Origin: Exobasidium rhododendri
Taxonomy: Eukaryota; Basidiomycota; Exobasidiomycetes; Exobasidiales; Exobasidiaceae
Assembly: GCA_026210745.1 (NCBI GenBank)
Contig: CP110632.1
Location: forward strand, 4,463,001 to 4,527,000
Direction: 5' to 3'
DNA: 64,000 nucleotides
Position numbers and translations under genes: made by a program. The notes beneath the pieces were generated by a model, which searched no databases, was not told the DNA's origin, and worked only from the letters and a program-made list of their open reading frames with translations. This document shows, piece after piece, positions 44,767-56,995 of this stretch (position 1 is the first letter of the stretch; each line of letters opens with the position of its first letter).

Positions 44767-45923
44767 TCAAGAAAAGAGTAAGGTCGTGGCAATGAGGAGA
44801 GCAACAGACCCGAACGCGGCCTTCTGTTGCTGCCATATCAAGCCTGCACTGCCGCTACTTGTCAATTCGCTTGTCGTGGCATTCTTAACGGTTGGCAAGG
44901 ATGTAGAGCTAAAGATCACGTAAAGCCACAAGTGAGAAAGTGTCGGACAGATCCTTTGCTGCAGCCCTACTCACGCATTTGCAGAAATGATTGGGAGCGG
45001 CGTGATCGTGCTAACGCTATCAGGGGCAGGTGACGTCGAGTCACTGGATGCGATGTCATCATGATCATTGTCCTTCTTTGCATCGGTAGAGGTAGTCTTT
45101 GATGAGTTGCTAGATGATGACGAGCTCGCCGGTTTGGCAGTGTCCTTGCTTGAACTCTTTTCAGCGTCAGTCTTGTCGTCACTACTAGCTCCGGGCGTGG
45201 CAACTGCTTTACTGTCGCTGCTTCCGTTCAGGTCACCCTCTTTATCTTCCTTGCCGATGCAGTCAGTATCGACGCCCGTCTTCACAATGACTGCCCAACG
45301 AAGCAAGTTGTCATTCCAATTGAGTCACTATTCAGCCACACAACATATCATGCGCGATCTCACCGGGTACAGTGCCTGTCGATAGACCCGTCGAGTCTGT
45401 CATGAGAAAGGTGAGGCTTGTACCGCTTGGTTGGTCTGTCGAAAAAATGGAAATATCGACATTCGCCCTCTTCTCAGTTGTTTGTTTGCGTCAGTCTGCG
45501 CTCCGTGTCAACAACTAACCGACCAACCATGTGAATGTGCCTACAGAGCTCTGGATCGGTGGAAAGCTTTTAATGGGGTCCGCAGTTGGCTGGCCTGAGG
45601 GAGGCGACCAGACTGGGACTCAGTTGGCATGTCTACCTCCTGCAATCAGCTCCAACCCTCACCTCCTGGCACCACACTGAGATACACATTTCCAGGAGCG
45701 GCACCTGTCCAAGTGAGACTGTGGCCCGTGAAAGAGAGTGGTTTCAGCGCTATCTTCCTCGTAGCGTCGATGAAGAGCTGACCTACCTTGTATTTTGGCA
45801 GGTGGTCACTACAGGTGTGTTCAAGACCATCTGAGCTGACACTGGAAATGGACACACACAAGCGATTAGAGTCCACACCACAAACTGGCACCTTAAGCCG
45901 AGGAAATCGTGTACAGCCTTCAT
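44767..45923 (-). CDS. Secreted Ser-rich GPI-anchored protein (six exons)
   Basis: Exons 45923-45787, 45718-45663, 45594-45520, 45435-45364, 45290-44975 and 44908-44767 join to 265 residues. All five introns (68, 68, 84, 73, 66 nt) are GT...AG and close in frame. The N-terminus is a signal peptide (hydrophobic VVWTLIACVCPFPVSA, then Gln). The mature start NTPVVTTCQNTSLTWTGAAP and LSVVPGGQP, followed by TFTWLVDQPSGTSLTFLMTDSTG, matches a small beta-sandwich pattern common in secreted basidiomycete surface proteins. Next comes a Ser/Lys/Asp-rich stalk of about 100 residues. The end, SSGSAG then a hydrophobic tail AFGSVALLIATTLLFS, is a typical GPI-attachment signal. It is probably a cell-wall or plasma-membrane mannoprotein. 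Function is unknown. Confidence 0.85.
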
Positions 45924-46496
45924 GGCACTACACAAGAACGGGCAGCAAGAAGCGAGGTGGAAATAGTGTAGAGGAAGAAGAAGAAGAAGAAGAGGGGAAG
46001 ATTACGTACGAAACATACTCTATCTACCGTCCAGTCCCGATCCCTACCCTCGTATCTTGCCTCATTCGGAGTGTAAAGTGATACAACGAAGGTGCCTGCA
46101 AACGCACTGCAGTTTTTCCGGTAAAGTAAAGTCAGTCCACTTACTGCTTTGAAGCATGAGGAGACAGGTAGGAATTACTATACGACGGCGCCGCAAAACG
46201 AAGGAGTATGCCGTGGAAGGAAGTCAGCTCTTCTGCGCGGTGGATCCTACTAGAGAGCGACATTTGATCATTTAAAATCAAAATAAGAATTTAAGTCACC
46301 TCACACTGAAATCTACACAAATGAATGGAGTCGAGATTTTAATCTGCTCCTCGTCCACCAATCAACAGATAGAAAATACTTCCTCCCGAGCTTAAATGAG
46401 TCAGTGACGTGAAAGGCTCCAAGTCGTCGTCTGGCCGCAAGTATCCTTTTTACACATGATTGAACTTCATTCTGGCTTCACACTCGCATAGAACGA
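45924..46496. other. Divergent intergenic region, GPI-protein gene and VPS28
   Basis: A GAA microsatellite (about 45975-45996) sits in the 5' flank of the GPI-protein gene, CT-rich on its sense strand. The rest is AT-rich promoter-like sequence with no gene. Confidence 0.5.
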
Positions 46497-47446
46497 ATGG
46501 CAGAGATCAATCCATACGAGGAGTGCCGGCTCTACTCTACCAATGCTGAGAGGGAAAGGTGGGAGAGTATGGCGACGCTCTTCGGCATCATCGTCTCTCT
46601 AGATGCGCTTGAGCGTGCGTATGTCCGAGAGAGTGTTAGTGAAGCACAATATGCGCCTGCTTGCACTCGACTATTGGCTCAATACAAGACCATCTCAAAG
46701 CTAGTCATCACAAACGATGAAAATGAAGGCGGTGCACATGTCTTGTATGGCGTTCCAATCATCAAAGATGTCCAAGATTTCATGACAACATTCAAAGTAA
46801 GTGTGTGGTCCTTCTCCTGCTCGAACTTCTCTGCTCATCTCACTGACTCAAAGTTTATTGTGGCACGATCAACAGATGGACCACGCCGCAGCATCCTATC
46901 GGCTCCGAGTCGGCGTACCGGCAACTGTAGAGCATGCGTCGGCCGCCTCGTCTCAATCCTCTTCTGAGCGGGCAAAGTGGGTTGCTGAAACAACGCAAGG
47001 TTTCATCACCTTTATGGATGCCCTCAAGCTCAAATTGAGAGCTAAAGATCAGCTTCATCCTTTGCTGAGCGATCTTATGAGTTCGTACTCTCGTTTCGCG
47101 AATGACAGCGCTGGCAACGAACACAGTCCGATGAACCAAGGGAGGGCGAAGGTGTTGCATTGGTGTGTAGGCTGTGTGGGTTGAAGTAATGATGAGGACA
47201 GAGAGACAGACGCTCACACATGTTCTCTTATCCACTGCAAGGCTCATCACATTGAATCAGATGAAAGTCAGCGATGAGATAGATGAAGATCAGGCAAGGC
47301 AGGTGAGTGCACTCGTGTAGAAGTCAAAAGTATCTCCCGTGTGCTCATCAACGATCTTCCCCCCCTCCCCTCTTCATGCTCCCTGACAGATGCTCTTCGA
47401 CGTCGAAGGGGCGTATAGTGCCTGGTTCCGCTCCTTACAAGAATAA
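46497..47446 (+). CDS. VPS28: VPS28, ESCRT-I subunit
   Basis: Four exons, 46497-46796, 46876-47162, 47242-47302 and 47390-47446, encode 234 residues, the usual length. Introns are 79, 79 and 87 nt; intron 2 has the less common donor GTGTGT. The N-terminal core (YSTNAERERWESMATLFGIIVSLDALERAYV ... YKTISKLV) binds Vps23/Tsg101. The C-terminal four-helix domain (FITFMDALKLKLRAKDQLHPLLSDLMSS, then LNQMKVSDEIDEDQARQ and MLFDVEGAYSAWFRSL) recruits later ESCRT factors. Vps28 acts in sorting ubiquitinated cargo into multivesicular bodies. Confidence 0.96.
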
Positions 47447-47984
47447 AAGATTTGGTAAATTCCATATTTGTACTTCTAGGGCAAGCTTCCAAGGAAGATG
47501 CTACATCATCATGTTCTGTAAATTATTGGTCGCCCATGTCTTCTCCGCTTGGACGAACCGCGGCTGGAAGGCGATGCAGTGCACGACTAGAGCGCATCGG
47601 CCGACAGGCGCGGAGGGACCCCGTACCTTTCGTCTTAGTGTTGTATATGTATACGCATAGATACACTGCATAGCCCTGCTAGTCGCGTCACCACTTTCGG
47701 GTACTTGAAGAAGAGTTTCATATGTCTCGCTGTTCTTCTTTTTGGCTATTTTTGGCTTGACAGGGAACCTTGAGAGAGAGGTCCATGCTAATTTCGGCTG
47801 GTACGAGCGAGCTGGTACGTAGTTAGTCGTCTTTGGTTGTCCTTCTTCCCATCTCTCTTCCATTTCGCAATTTTTCACTTCTTCTTGCTCTCTCTCTCTT
47901 TGGACTCGCACTTCGGCATTGAAAAGACGGCCTTCTTTCTCCAACTTACCCCTTGCCACTTCTCTTCCCAACTTCCCACACTCT
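47447..47984. other. Intergenic region between VPS28 and PMT2
   Basis: Holds the VPS28 3' end and the PMT2 promoter, with a CT-rich tract (about 47830-47905) just upstream of the PMT2 start. No gene is supported. Confidence 0.5.
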
Positions 47985-50900
47985 ATGCCGTCAGGTGCCA
48001 GATTTCCGCCAGATATACATAGTCGGCAATCACCGTATCATACTGTAGATTTTGGCTCTTCCTACACCACATCTCAATCGCAAAACGGACAAGCAAGCAA
48101 CGGAAAGAGAAAGTCGATCACCCACGCTCCTCAGCAGGGTCAACATCGAGAGACATTCAGAAGATATCAAGAAGACGAGGATAACGACGGAGACGACTCG
48201 TCCTACGAGGTTCTCAGGACATACGAATCAAACGAGTCAGTACTACCGACATACAGTCCCTCGACTTCCATCTCTGGGCACACTGCAGATTCGTCAAGAC
48301 TGTATTCGCCCGTAGGTACCCCGACACGATCAGGAGCAAGAGACGGAACAACAGGCGTGTACAGCAGTATGGACTCTTCAGCGAGACGATTTGGCGCTGG
48401 AAGCTTCGATCCATACGCTGGGAAAACTTCTCTCGGTGAGGACAAGGTAGCGGAAAAGACAAGACTGCTGGAAACGGTAGACGACAATCCCAAGAGCGGG
48501 TTTGGTAGCGGAGAGAAGAGAGCGGCGAGTGCTCGATATGCAAACTTGATACCCGAAAAAAGGCCCCCTCGATCACCAGTGAGTGCGATGACCAATGCGA
48601 GCTACTCCACTGTTGCTAATACGATCTCTCTGACAACAGCTGGACACTCTTCGAGCTGTGTGCGAAAACGAGATCTTCGTGACCTGCTTCTATCTTGCTC
48701 TGTCGCTCTTCACTCGGCTCTGGAAGATTGGAAAGAGCGACACTGTCATTTGGGATGAAGCCCACTTTGGCAAATTTGGCTCTCACTATCTCAAGCATGA
48801 ATTTTACTTTGATGTTCATCCTCCTCTCGGTAAGATGCTTGTTGGGTTAGCAGGCCTACTCAGTGGATATGGAGGCCAATTTGAGTTCAAGAGCGGAGAG
48901 ACATATCCAAAAGATGTCAATTACGTAGGCATGCGTATCATGCTAGCCATGTTTGGAGTGGCCATGGTTCCGATTGCGTACAGCACGTCTGGAGGTCTAG
49001 GATGGAATTGGAGAGCGAGGCATTTCCTGACCTTGATGGTACTTTTTGATAATGCCTGGCTGGTCATTAGTCGTTTTATTTTGCTCGACTCGATGTTGCT
49101 CTTCTTTACCTTTACAACAGTTCATGGTCTAGTCATGTTCCACCAGTATCAACGAGAGAGTTTCAGTGAAATGTGGTGGTTTTGGCTCAGCTTTACGGGA
49201 GTGAGCATCGGGTGTGTTGCCAGCGTCAAATGGGTCGGCCTCTTTGCTACTGCTCTCGTAGGATACTACACGATCGAGGATCTTTGGGACAAATTCGGCG
49301 ATCTTCGTATGCCTGTCCGAACATATGCGAGACACTGGTGTGCTCGTATTCTTTGCTTGATTGTCGTGCCATTGTCAGTGTACATGACTTGTTTCAAGAT
49401 CCACTTTATGATCTTGAGTAGATCAGGACCCGGAGATGCACAGATGTCTAGTCTCTTTCAAGCTCACTTGCGAGGGAACAATTTTGCCCAAGCTCCGCTA
49501 GAGGCCGCTTTCGGCAGCCAGGTGACGTTCAAGAACATGGGCTACGGAGGAGGTCTCTTGCACTCTCATGTCCAGACGTATCCAGTCGGCTCGCAACAGC
49601 AGCAGGTCACCTGTTATCATTACAAAGACGACAACAACGACTTCATCATCACTCCGCCATGGGAAGATGATCCAGTCCCTGATGCCAACAGCACGATGCC
49701 GCTTCGAATGGTCAAGAGTGGTGATGTGATTCGATTGGTGCACCATGCCACAGGAAGGAATCTACACTCCCACGCCATTGCAGCACCGGTGACAAAGGAG
49801 AATTACGAGATCAGTGGATACGGCAATGCAACCGTCGGCGACAGCAATGACTACTGGATCGTAGAAGTGGTCGATGACATGATCACCGGCAGCAAGGGCA
49901 AGAAGGGAGATTCAGTGAAGAGCCTGACGACTCGAATGCGATTCAAGCATCAAGAACTGGGCTGTTACATGAGGGCAGCCAACGCTATCCTGCCACAATG
50001 GGGCTGGAAACAGGTAGAAGTCAGTTGCGACAAGGAGAACAACCCGAAAGACGATCACACGTATTGGAACATCGAGAGCCACATCAACGAGAGACGTGAG
50101 TGCTTGTGATGACTGTCTCTACGATGCAAGTGAAGTACTTTTGCTAAACAGATGTTCCTTCTCCTCAGTTCCATCGGGCAATACGAAGCTGTACAAGTCA
50201 CCGTTCTTGCGGGACTTTGTTCATCTCAACGTGGCGATGATGACGTCCAACAATGCCTTGATCCCCGACGCAGACAAGGAGGACATTCTCGCCTCCAAGC
50301 CACTGGACTGGCCATGGCTCTACAACGGACTGCGAATGAACAGCTGGGCAGACGATTCAACCAAATATTACCTCATCGGAAACCCGGTCATCTGGTGGAG
50401 CTCGAGCTTGAGTCTCATGGTCGGCGGTATAGTATTGTTGTGGTACTTGGGAAGGATGCAGAGGAAGATTGTGGACCTGAGTCCGAAAGATTGGGAACAG
50501 TTCACGTTTGGTGCCAAGATATCTGGTCTCGGTTGGTTCCTGCACTATCTTCCCTTTCTACTGTGAGTGTGGGGGGTGGCATTTTTCCCTGTGATGGCGA
50601 TGGCTTGATGTGTGCTGACACTGATATGCGACACGATGCAGCATGGCTCGAGTCTGCTATATCCATCATTACGTGAGCGCTTCATCTGCGGTTCCTCCAC
50701 TGTCTTACTAAGGATTTCCTAACGTCTGCCCTTCCCATCTTCACAGCTGCCGACTCTCTACTTTGCGGCACTCATGCTTACCCATCTGCTAGATCATTTC
50801 CTTTGGAATGCTTCAACGGCAAGGTATGCCAATCGCATGGTTCGCGGTCAGCGAACGGCTTTGAGTGAGACGACCAAGAACATCACTTTCGCAATCGTGT

Positions 50901-51016
50901 GCGGTGCTGTACTCTCCGTCTTTTGGTTCTTCAGAGAAACGGCTTGGGGGATCGAAGGACCGATCTGGAAGAAGAAGGCGTTCAAGTGGAGGCACAGCTG
51001 GAACATCCAAGACTGA
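47985..51016 (+). CDS. PMT2: Dolichyl-phosphate-mannose protein mannosyltransferase, PMT2 subfamily
   Basis: Five exons, 47985-48578, 48640-50095, 50169-50562, 50642-50672 and 50747-51016, encode 914 residues. Introns are 61, 73, 79 and 74 nt; exon 4 is only 31 nt. The start is the ATG at 47985, the first in frame. A cytosolic Ser-rich N-terminus of about 200 residues precedes the GT39 core: VIWDEAHFGKFGSHYLKHEFYFDVHPPLGKML carries the luminal DE motif. The MIR region follows (GGGLLHSHVQTYP, QQQVTCYHYKD, GRNLHSHAIAAPV, ISGYGNATVGD), then further spans with YIHHYLPTLYFAALM. Sequence order and wording match Pmt2, the partner of Pmt1 in the ER membrane complex that starts O-mannosylation of secreted proteins such as the nearby GPI-anchored protein. 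Confidence 0.94.
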
Positions 51017-51263
51017 AGATCCAGGAGAGGACAGATCGGGAAGGGAAATGGAGGTCTAGACAATTAGGTAAAGGTGATATTCTCTCCTCTGTAGGAATTG
51101 ATATCATAAAAATAAATTTGCATCTCCGTGAGAAGGGACAGAGGATGTTGGATCTAGGAGGTACAATGTGGTGGAGGTGGAAGGGTAATTGGTCTATGAG
51201 GGGGGAGGGGAAGAGGGGAAGGGAAGTATGTAGGCAGCAAGGTTGAATCGGGATGGGAAATGG

Positions 51264-52550
51264 TCAGGTAAAGATTGTACTGCCACGACGTTGAATGAAG
51301 TCAAAGATGCTCCTCCTCTTTCGCAAAATATTTGGTGGGGCCAGGGTGTCAGATGGCAGGTCCGATGGCAGGTCCGAAGGCGTGGGAGGACCGGCTGTCA
51401 GTGGTGTTGCAGGCTGATCAGCGTAGGGGTCAACATCAAAGTCATCACACTGTGTGGAGCAGGGGATAGAATATTGCTTGGAGGTGGGCGTGGTAGTTCC
51501 CTCCTCTCGTCTCTCCTCCATCTGGGTCCTGTCTCCTTCATCTTCAGTGTATTGAGGCGTAGCTTCCCGCTCTTCATCCTGATGCGAGGCAAGACTGAAA
51601 TCAAAGTCGGAATGATCAGAGGATGGCGTGGAGAAGCGGGACAAGTAGCTCTCCAGATTCGGCATCTCTGTCTCTTTGGTCTCCTCCTCTGTCTCTTCTG
51701 TCTCTTCTGGAGTGCTTCTAAACTGGCTCTGCCTGTAGTCATCAAAGGGAGCAGACGCAGCAAAGACTGTACGAGAGGAGGGGTAAGGAGTTTCGTCAGC
51801 GCGTGTAAGGAGAATGTGTGCGTGACGGGGGATCGAGTCTGGATGGACAGGAGTTTACTCACGTTCGGTATGGTGTGCTACAGGAGTAGCTGCGTCCGTC
51901 TCCCTGAAATCATCATTTGCGTCCTCCTCTTCGCCGAAGTAGGCATGTTGTCCAAGGGCTGATCTTTGAGCATTGGCGACACCATTCTCATCAAGAACAG
52001 GCTCCCTCCCGTGTACAAAGGTGAAGTTGTCATACATGGACTGAATTTGCTGTAGTGAGTATCTCCGACGAATAGGCGGTAGAGGGACGCCATCTTTATC
52101 CCTCAATTCGAAGATTGAATAACCTCGAACTGCAGTAGCGCCAGAGCCAGTCTCGAAGCCTGAAAAGCTGTTGAATCTGTTGGACCGTGTGAGATAGGAG
52201 TTGAGAGAATCGCTGTTCTTGTCGTCGAGTGTGAATGAATTGATGAAGGCGGGGTGTAATTGACCTGCTGCCGTTGTTGTCTCTACATCCGCTTCAGACG
52301 CCTCAAAGCTACTGAGATCCATGACGCTCTTCCTTCTTACTGGTCTTGGTGGAACACGATCAACGGCGATCGGCTCCACCTCATCGTCCAATGGCCCCAA
52401 CGACGACGAAGAAGAAGGCGGTAGCTGGATGCTCGTGTTCTTGTCTGACTTGAAGGCCGAGAAAAGCTGTGACAGTCTTCTCCTGCTTTTGAAAGGCGAC
52501 CTTGTTGTGTTGTCAGGAAAGTCTGGACAGCTTGCCATAGAGCGCATCAT
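51264..52550 (-). CDS. Unknown Ser/Asp-rich protein
   Basis: Two exons, 52550-51863 and 51766-51264, encode 396 residues. The intron (51767-51862, 96 nt) is GTGAGT...GTACAG and splits a Leu codon. I recognise no domain. Residues 18-35 are basic (FKSRRRLSQLFSAFKSDK) and recall a phosphorylation or membrane-contact motif. Around residues 140-190 a more ordered block (YSIFELRDKDGVPLPPIRRRYSLQQIQSMYDNFTF) looks conserved in character. The C-terminal half is acidic with SDLPSDLPSD repeats and ends in a second basic motif RKRRSIFDFIQRRGSTIF. No signal peptide or membrane span is seen. It may be a disordered regulatory protein. Confidence 0.6.
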
Positions 52551-53925
52551 GGTTCCGTGTCTATTGTCTACCCACTGTATCTCAGCTGCGAGAGAGAGAG
52601 GAACGAATGCGATGTCGGGAAGGAGGGTGAGAGAAAGATCGTGTGGGACGGTGAAAGAAGCCTTTTATCTTCTACTTGCCGATACTTGTTGAGAGGGGAA
52701 GAGGTGCAAGGTCTACTACGGGCCGCTCACAATATTCCTCGTTTTCCGCTCTCTCTCTCTCTCTCCTTTGTTATCGACAGGGGGAGTAATCTTGCATGAA
52801 GCGAAAGTCTCTGCTTAATTGCCTGTCTTGGATAAGCTGCCAAGAATTTGCCGATTGGAGACATTGTTGACCGGCCTGCCGTTGGTCAAGCTTCTCCTCC
52901 TTTGCACCGGGACCCGCTCAAGTCCCCCCCCTCTCTCTCCCGCTCTTCCCCTCCTCCCCCCCCCTCTTTCTCGTTCGAGTTGCATTCATGTTTTGTTTTT
53001 TCGTCTCGGAGCATCTTGTTGCCGGCTCCGCATATATCACACCAGGTGCTGCTTTAGAGAAGAGAGAGTATCAGTAATACACAAACAACATATCATCACC
53101 TCCCGGTCTTCACTCGTCTTTCCCTTCCTCCTTGAACTTTAAATTTCCAAATTTCCGCAAGTGTGTACTGATGACACAACAAGGACATATAAGGACATAC
53201 AATTGACAGGGCTCAGAAGAGATAATAATGTACTTGCATGTAGAGAGGAGAGAGTATTTGATGATGGATGATGCTATCTAAGATAGGACAACAGATAGTA
53301 CAACGATTTCCAATCTACGGCCATTGATTGTCTTGCCGTGGGTCGAACGACGGAAGAGGTCTAATTGCGTTTAGGCGCCAAAAGTATTTGTCGCATGGGA
53401 AAGGACTCTTCTGCGCGTAGAAGTTGCCCGAACGGGAGGGAGAGGAAAGTGTGACATGGCTCACTTTGTAAAGGCGGGCCGATCGATCGTGGCTTGTTTC
53501 GATTTGATATTTTATGTTAACTGCAAATCCCGTGCATGTCGGGCCATAAAGGGCAACGCACTCTTATTGTGTACAGGAGGGCCACTTGTCGTCTGTGGAG
53601 GCGTCCAGCTAGATCAGGGAGTACACTCCATCCGGCGATCTGAGGAAGCGCTGGTGCACTGTAGTCTGGGACAGGCAGCGGAATAGAATACATATTACAG
53701 GCACTCGATACGGAGCTCTCGATAAAATACATCGATAAAATACAACGAAGAGCTGGAAAGGAGAGGGATGCGGAGGGATTCAGGGACGGGAGAAGCTTCA
53801 TCCCGAACGAAGCCACAAAATCTTCACTGCCAGAAGAAGCCTGCGACGTGTGAATCCTGCCAGAAGGAGCCTGCGACGTGTGAATTCTGGCCACGATGTT
53901 CGTTGGATGGGAAAAAGAGGTATTG
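52551..53925. other. Intergenic region with repeats, no supported gene
   Basis: Contains CT-rich tracts (52750-52770 and 52925-52975), a TATA-like stretch near 53031, and a 30-bp tandem duplication listed separately. Frames here start with non-ATG codons or look random. Confidence 0.45.
53827..53886. repeat. 30-bp tandem duplication downstream of the PKA gene
   Basis: The unit starting CTGCCAGAAG occurs at 53827-53856 and 53857-53886 with two differences. It lies 40 bp past the kinase stop codon, in the 3' flank. Confidence 0.85.
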
Positions 53926-56049
53926 CTAGAAAGCCGTGAAGAGATGCCTCCAAGGATCCGACTTTACACTCTCTTGGTCCGCTTGCATTCCGATAGCTAT
54001 ACCGGGCATGTTGCTGATATGGAAGTGATCGTAGGTGTCAAAGTTGGAGGAGTCGCTGGCATGCCTTTGAGAAGGGATGATCGGCGCTCCCAACTTCTTT
54101 TGCAGAAGCTGATCCCATGCAACACCTCTGAACCAAGGATGATTCATGACATCGCGTGCTCCACCTCGGAGGCTACAAAAGGAATAATAGATGTCAGTCA
54201 AGGCGGACGAATGGAGTAGACAGTAGGCGTGGTGAGGACTCACTTTCCCAGGCGCTTGCTGACGTCTACGGTGAGCAAGGATCTGATTAGGCTTCGAGAG
54301 TCCTCGTCGACGTGCGCAGGGAAGTTGATGTCTGCTTTGAGGATCTTCTCGTACGTTCCAAACGGCGTACTGTCGAAGAAAGGCGGGTGTCCACATAGCA
54401 TCTCAAAGATCAGGATCCCAAGAGCCCAGTAGTCAGAGGCTGTTGATGCAGTAAGATAGAATGCCAGTAGTCAGACTTCACGGTCCCGCTTCGATCCACT
54501 TTCTCTCCTCGGAGATCGATCTCCTCAAAACACTATTCCACTCACCAAAAGACTGCCCTCGACTTTGAATTACCTCTGGACTGAGATACTCTGGCGTGCC
54601 ACAAAGTGTCCACGTTCGATCGGTGTGATCCAATTCCTTTGAAAAGCCGAAGTCGGTAATCTTGACGTACCCTTGGTCATCGATCAAAAGGTTCTCTGGC
54701 TTCAAGTCTCGATAGATGATCCTTTTCGAGTGTAAATGGGCAATTGCCAAGACCAAGCATGCGACGTAGAACCTCGTGACGTCCACTGAGAATCGCTTTG
54801 CTCTTCTAAGATGGGAGAAGATCTCACCTCCTACCACGTACTCCATCAGCATGTAACAATTCAGAGAATCCTGAAAGGTGGCGTGCAATGTTACAATGAA
54901 AGGATGGTCGACTTTCTTGAGAACGCTCTGCTCGGAGTTGCTGTGCTCCACTTGTTTCAGGCGAACGATTTGGCTCTTGTTCAGCACCTTCAGGGCAAAG
55001 TAGTTGCAACGATTGTTGATGTCTGCTCCTTTCTTTCTCACCAACAGGACTCGTCCAAACGTGCCGGTGCCTAGAGTCTGAAGGACGTCAAAGTCCTCTA
55101 GTCGCACAGCGTGAGAAGGATGTGGCGAGAGAGGCCGAATCATGCTCAAAGGCGACAGGGGGGGTGAACAGAATCCTCCAATGACATGTGGCAACTTTGC
55201 TGGGATCCTGTGCGTGTTCGTTGACAAGCACGTCGAAGAGACACCTCTTCCGGCCAAGTCTTCGTCCTCGTCGTTTCTCGCTACCGATATCTCGGACAGA
55301 TGCATTTGCACACTTGCAAAGCTGTCACTACCCGCTTCGCTCATCACGATTGAGCCTGGCCGGCTAAGGCTTTCGTTTCCTAATCCTTCCATCTCCGTCG
55401 ATGTCATTCTCATAGGGAATTCATCATCCTCCACCACTAAGATGTCTCTCCATGCTCTTGTCGAGTCGGGCGAATGCGTCTCTATTTTCGCGTACGAAGG
55501 CTCTTGTCTGTACTGCGGACTCGATATTATACCTTTGCTGTTGTTTTTCGGATAGAGGGCGGCAAAGGAAGACTGAGGCGGAGACTCGTCCGCAGCATAG
55601 ATGCTCGAAGAGGATTTCGACCTGTCTAGTCGATCAGCGACAAAGGAGTGGAACCCCTTCACCAGTCCTCTCGCTCGAGATCTTGATGACGCCACTTGAT
55701 GCGCACGATGTGGAGTGGTTGTGTCGGCAGAAGAAGCAGGGAAGCTCTGCTCATGATTAGATTGGTGGTGACGGGACGACGTGCTGCTACAGGTGTGATC
55801 TGAACTGGACATCAGCGTATTGCTGCTATTGCTTTGGCCGTCGTAGTCGTAGTGACATCGACTCTTCCTAGGTGGTGATGAGAGAGGTGACGCTGACGAC
55901 TTGGAAATGGGTGATGAATTGCTCTTCGAATGCAGACTGTGGGCAGAACCGAATGTCGACAGTCTCGACAGTCGATTCAAAGTCCACTTTCCATTCTTCG
56001 TCGAGAGTGTTGACTCGACACTGTCCGCCGTGCGCGGTCGCTTTGTCAT
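53926..56049 (-). CDS. cAMP-dependent protein kinase catalytic subunit-like AGC kinase
   Basis: Three exons, 56049-54546, 54439-54244 and 54172-53926, encode 648 residues. Introns are 106 and 71 nt, both GTGAGT...AG, and close in frame (QSFGASDYWALG, RLGNLRGGARDV). The kinase domain starts near residue 305: GTGTFGRVLLV, ALKVLNKSQIV, YRDLKPENLL, ITDFGFSKEL and the activation loop TLCGTPEYLSPE. The tail has the AGC extension (HPWFRGVAWDQLL, SNFDTYDH) and stops in FTAF, fitting the FxxF ending of PKA catalytic subunits. The N-terminal 300 residues are Ser/His-rich and far longer than in typical PKA. Fungal PKA links cAMP to growth and morphogenesis. Which paralogue this is cannot be decided. Confidence 0.85.
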
Positions 56050-56995
56050 GATGTGATTGAGTCTATGCTGTTCCTGTCGGTGTAGAGCTCAACGAGGGTA
56101 CGGTGGGAGTACGAAGGGAGAAGATAAGAAGAAGAGGGGATAAGGGGGGCAATCTAGTCCAGAGCACGAAATGTTGAATGCGGCTGCTGCCGATCGTCTC
56201 TCTTGTAGGTAGGAGCGGTGAAAATGATCTACCGTACCGCGTATAGTTGCCGAGATGGGTCCGTGTGTAGTTTAAATTCTCGACGAACTTTTATTGTGCG
56301 AGTGAGAAGACAGCCAGGCCTCCTGCAGCGCTTTACAAGAGTCGCCCAACAAGTGTCACACACTCCTGATGCCCTTCCCGCCTACACCTACGCACACACG
56401 TACTGTTTGCCGCATTTCGTACCTGCAGGGATGAGCCTGTCTGTATACAGAGTGATGTGATTTTGCGATACCGAAATCCCAAGCCACAAGATCGTCTCGT
56501 ATATTGTAGCATCAGATTGAAAACAAAAGTTTTCATCCAGGCACCGGGTTTAATTATAGAAAAACTTTTCTTCAAGTCCGGGGACTTGTCGTTTGCATAT
56601 CTTACAAGATGGGTGCATCACTCTAAGGTAACTTAGCCCTTCAATACAACTGAGCAGAAGCTAAGAATTACCGTTGAACTTTGAAATTTAAAGCTCGCCT
56701 TATCTTGATGAAACGGCCGCCTGTACGTCGATGTAAAGAGTGCAGCCGTTGTCCTACTACCTACAGCAGAGTGCACCACTTCTGTAAGCGCGAATCTTCA
56801 GATGGCAGTGAGGGGACTGCGCAAGGTACATATTCGAGGAGCGACCGTGGTGTGCACTTTAGAGTGTGATGAGCGCTGATAGAGTGTGATGAGCGGTGTA
56901 TGCATTGCAATGGAGGCAGAAGAGGGGAGGGGGGAAAAAGAGGAAGCATATAATTACAAAGGGGTGCTCAACATCATAGACTATCTCCGCTGCTC
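56050..56995. other. Intergenic region, kinase promoter and YME2 3' flank
   Basis: No gene is supported. A short direct repeat AGAGTGTGATGAGCG occurs twice around 56860-56895. Confidence 0.5.
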
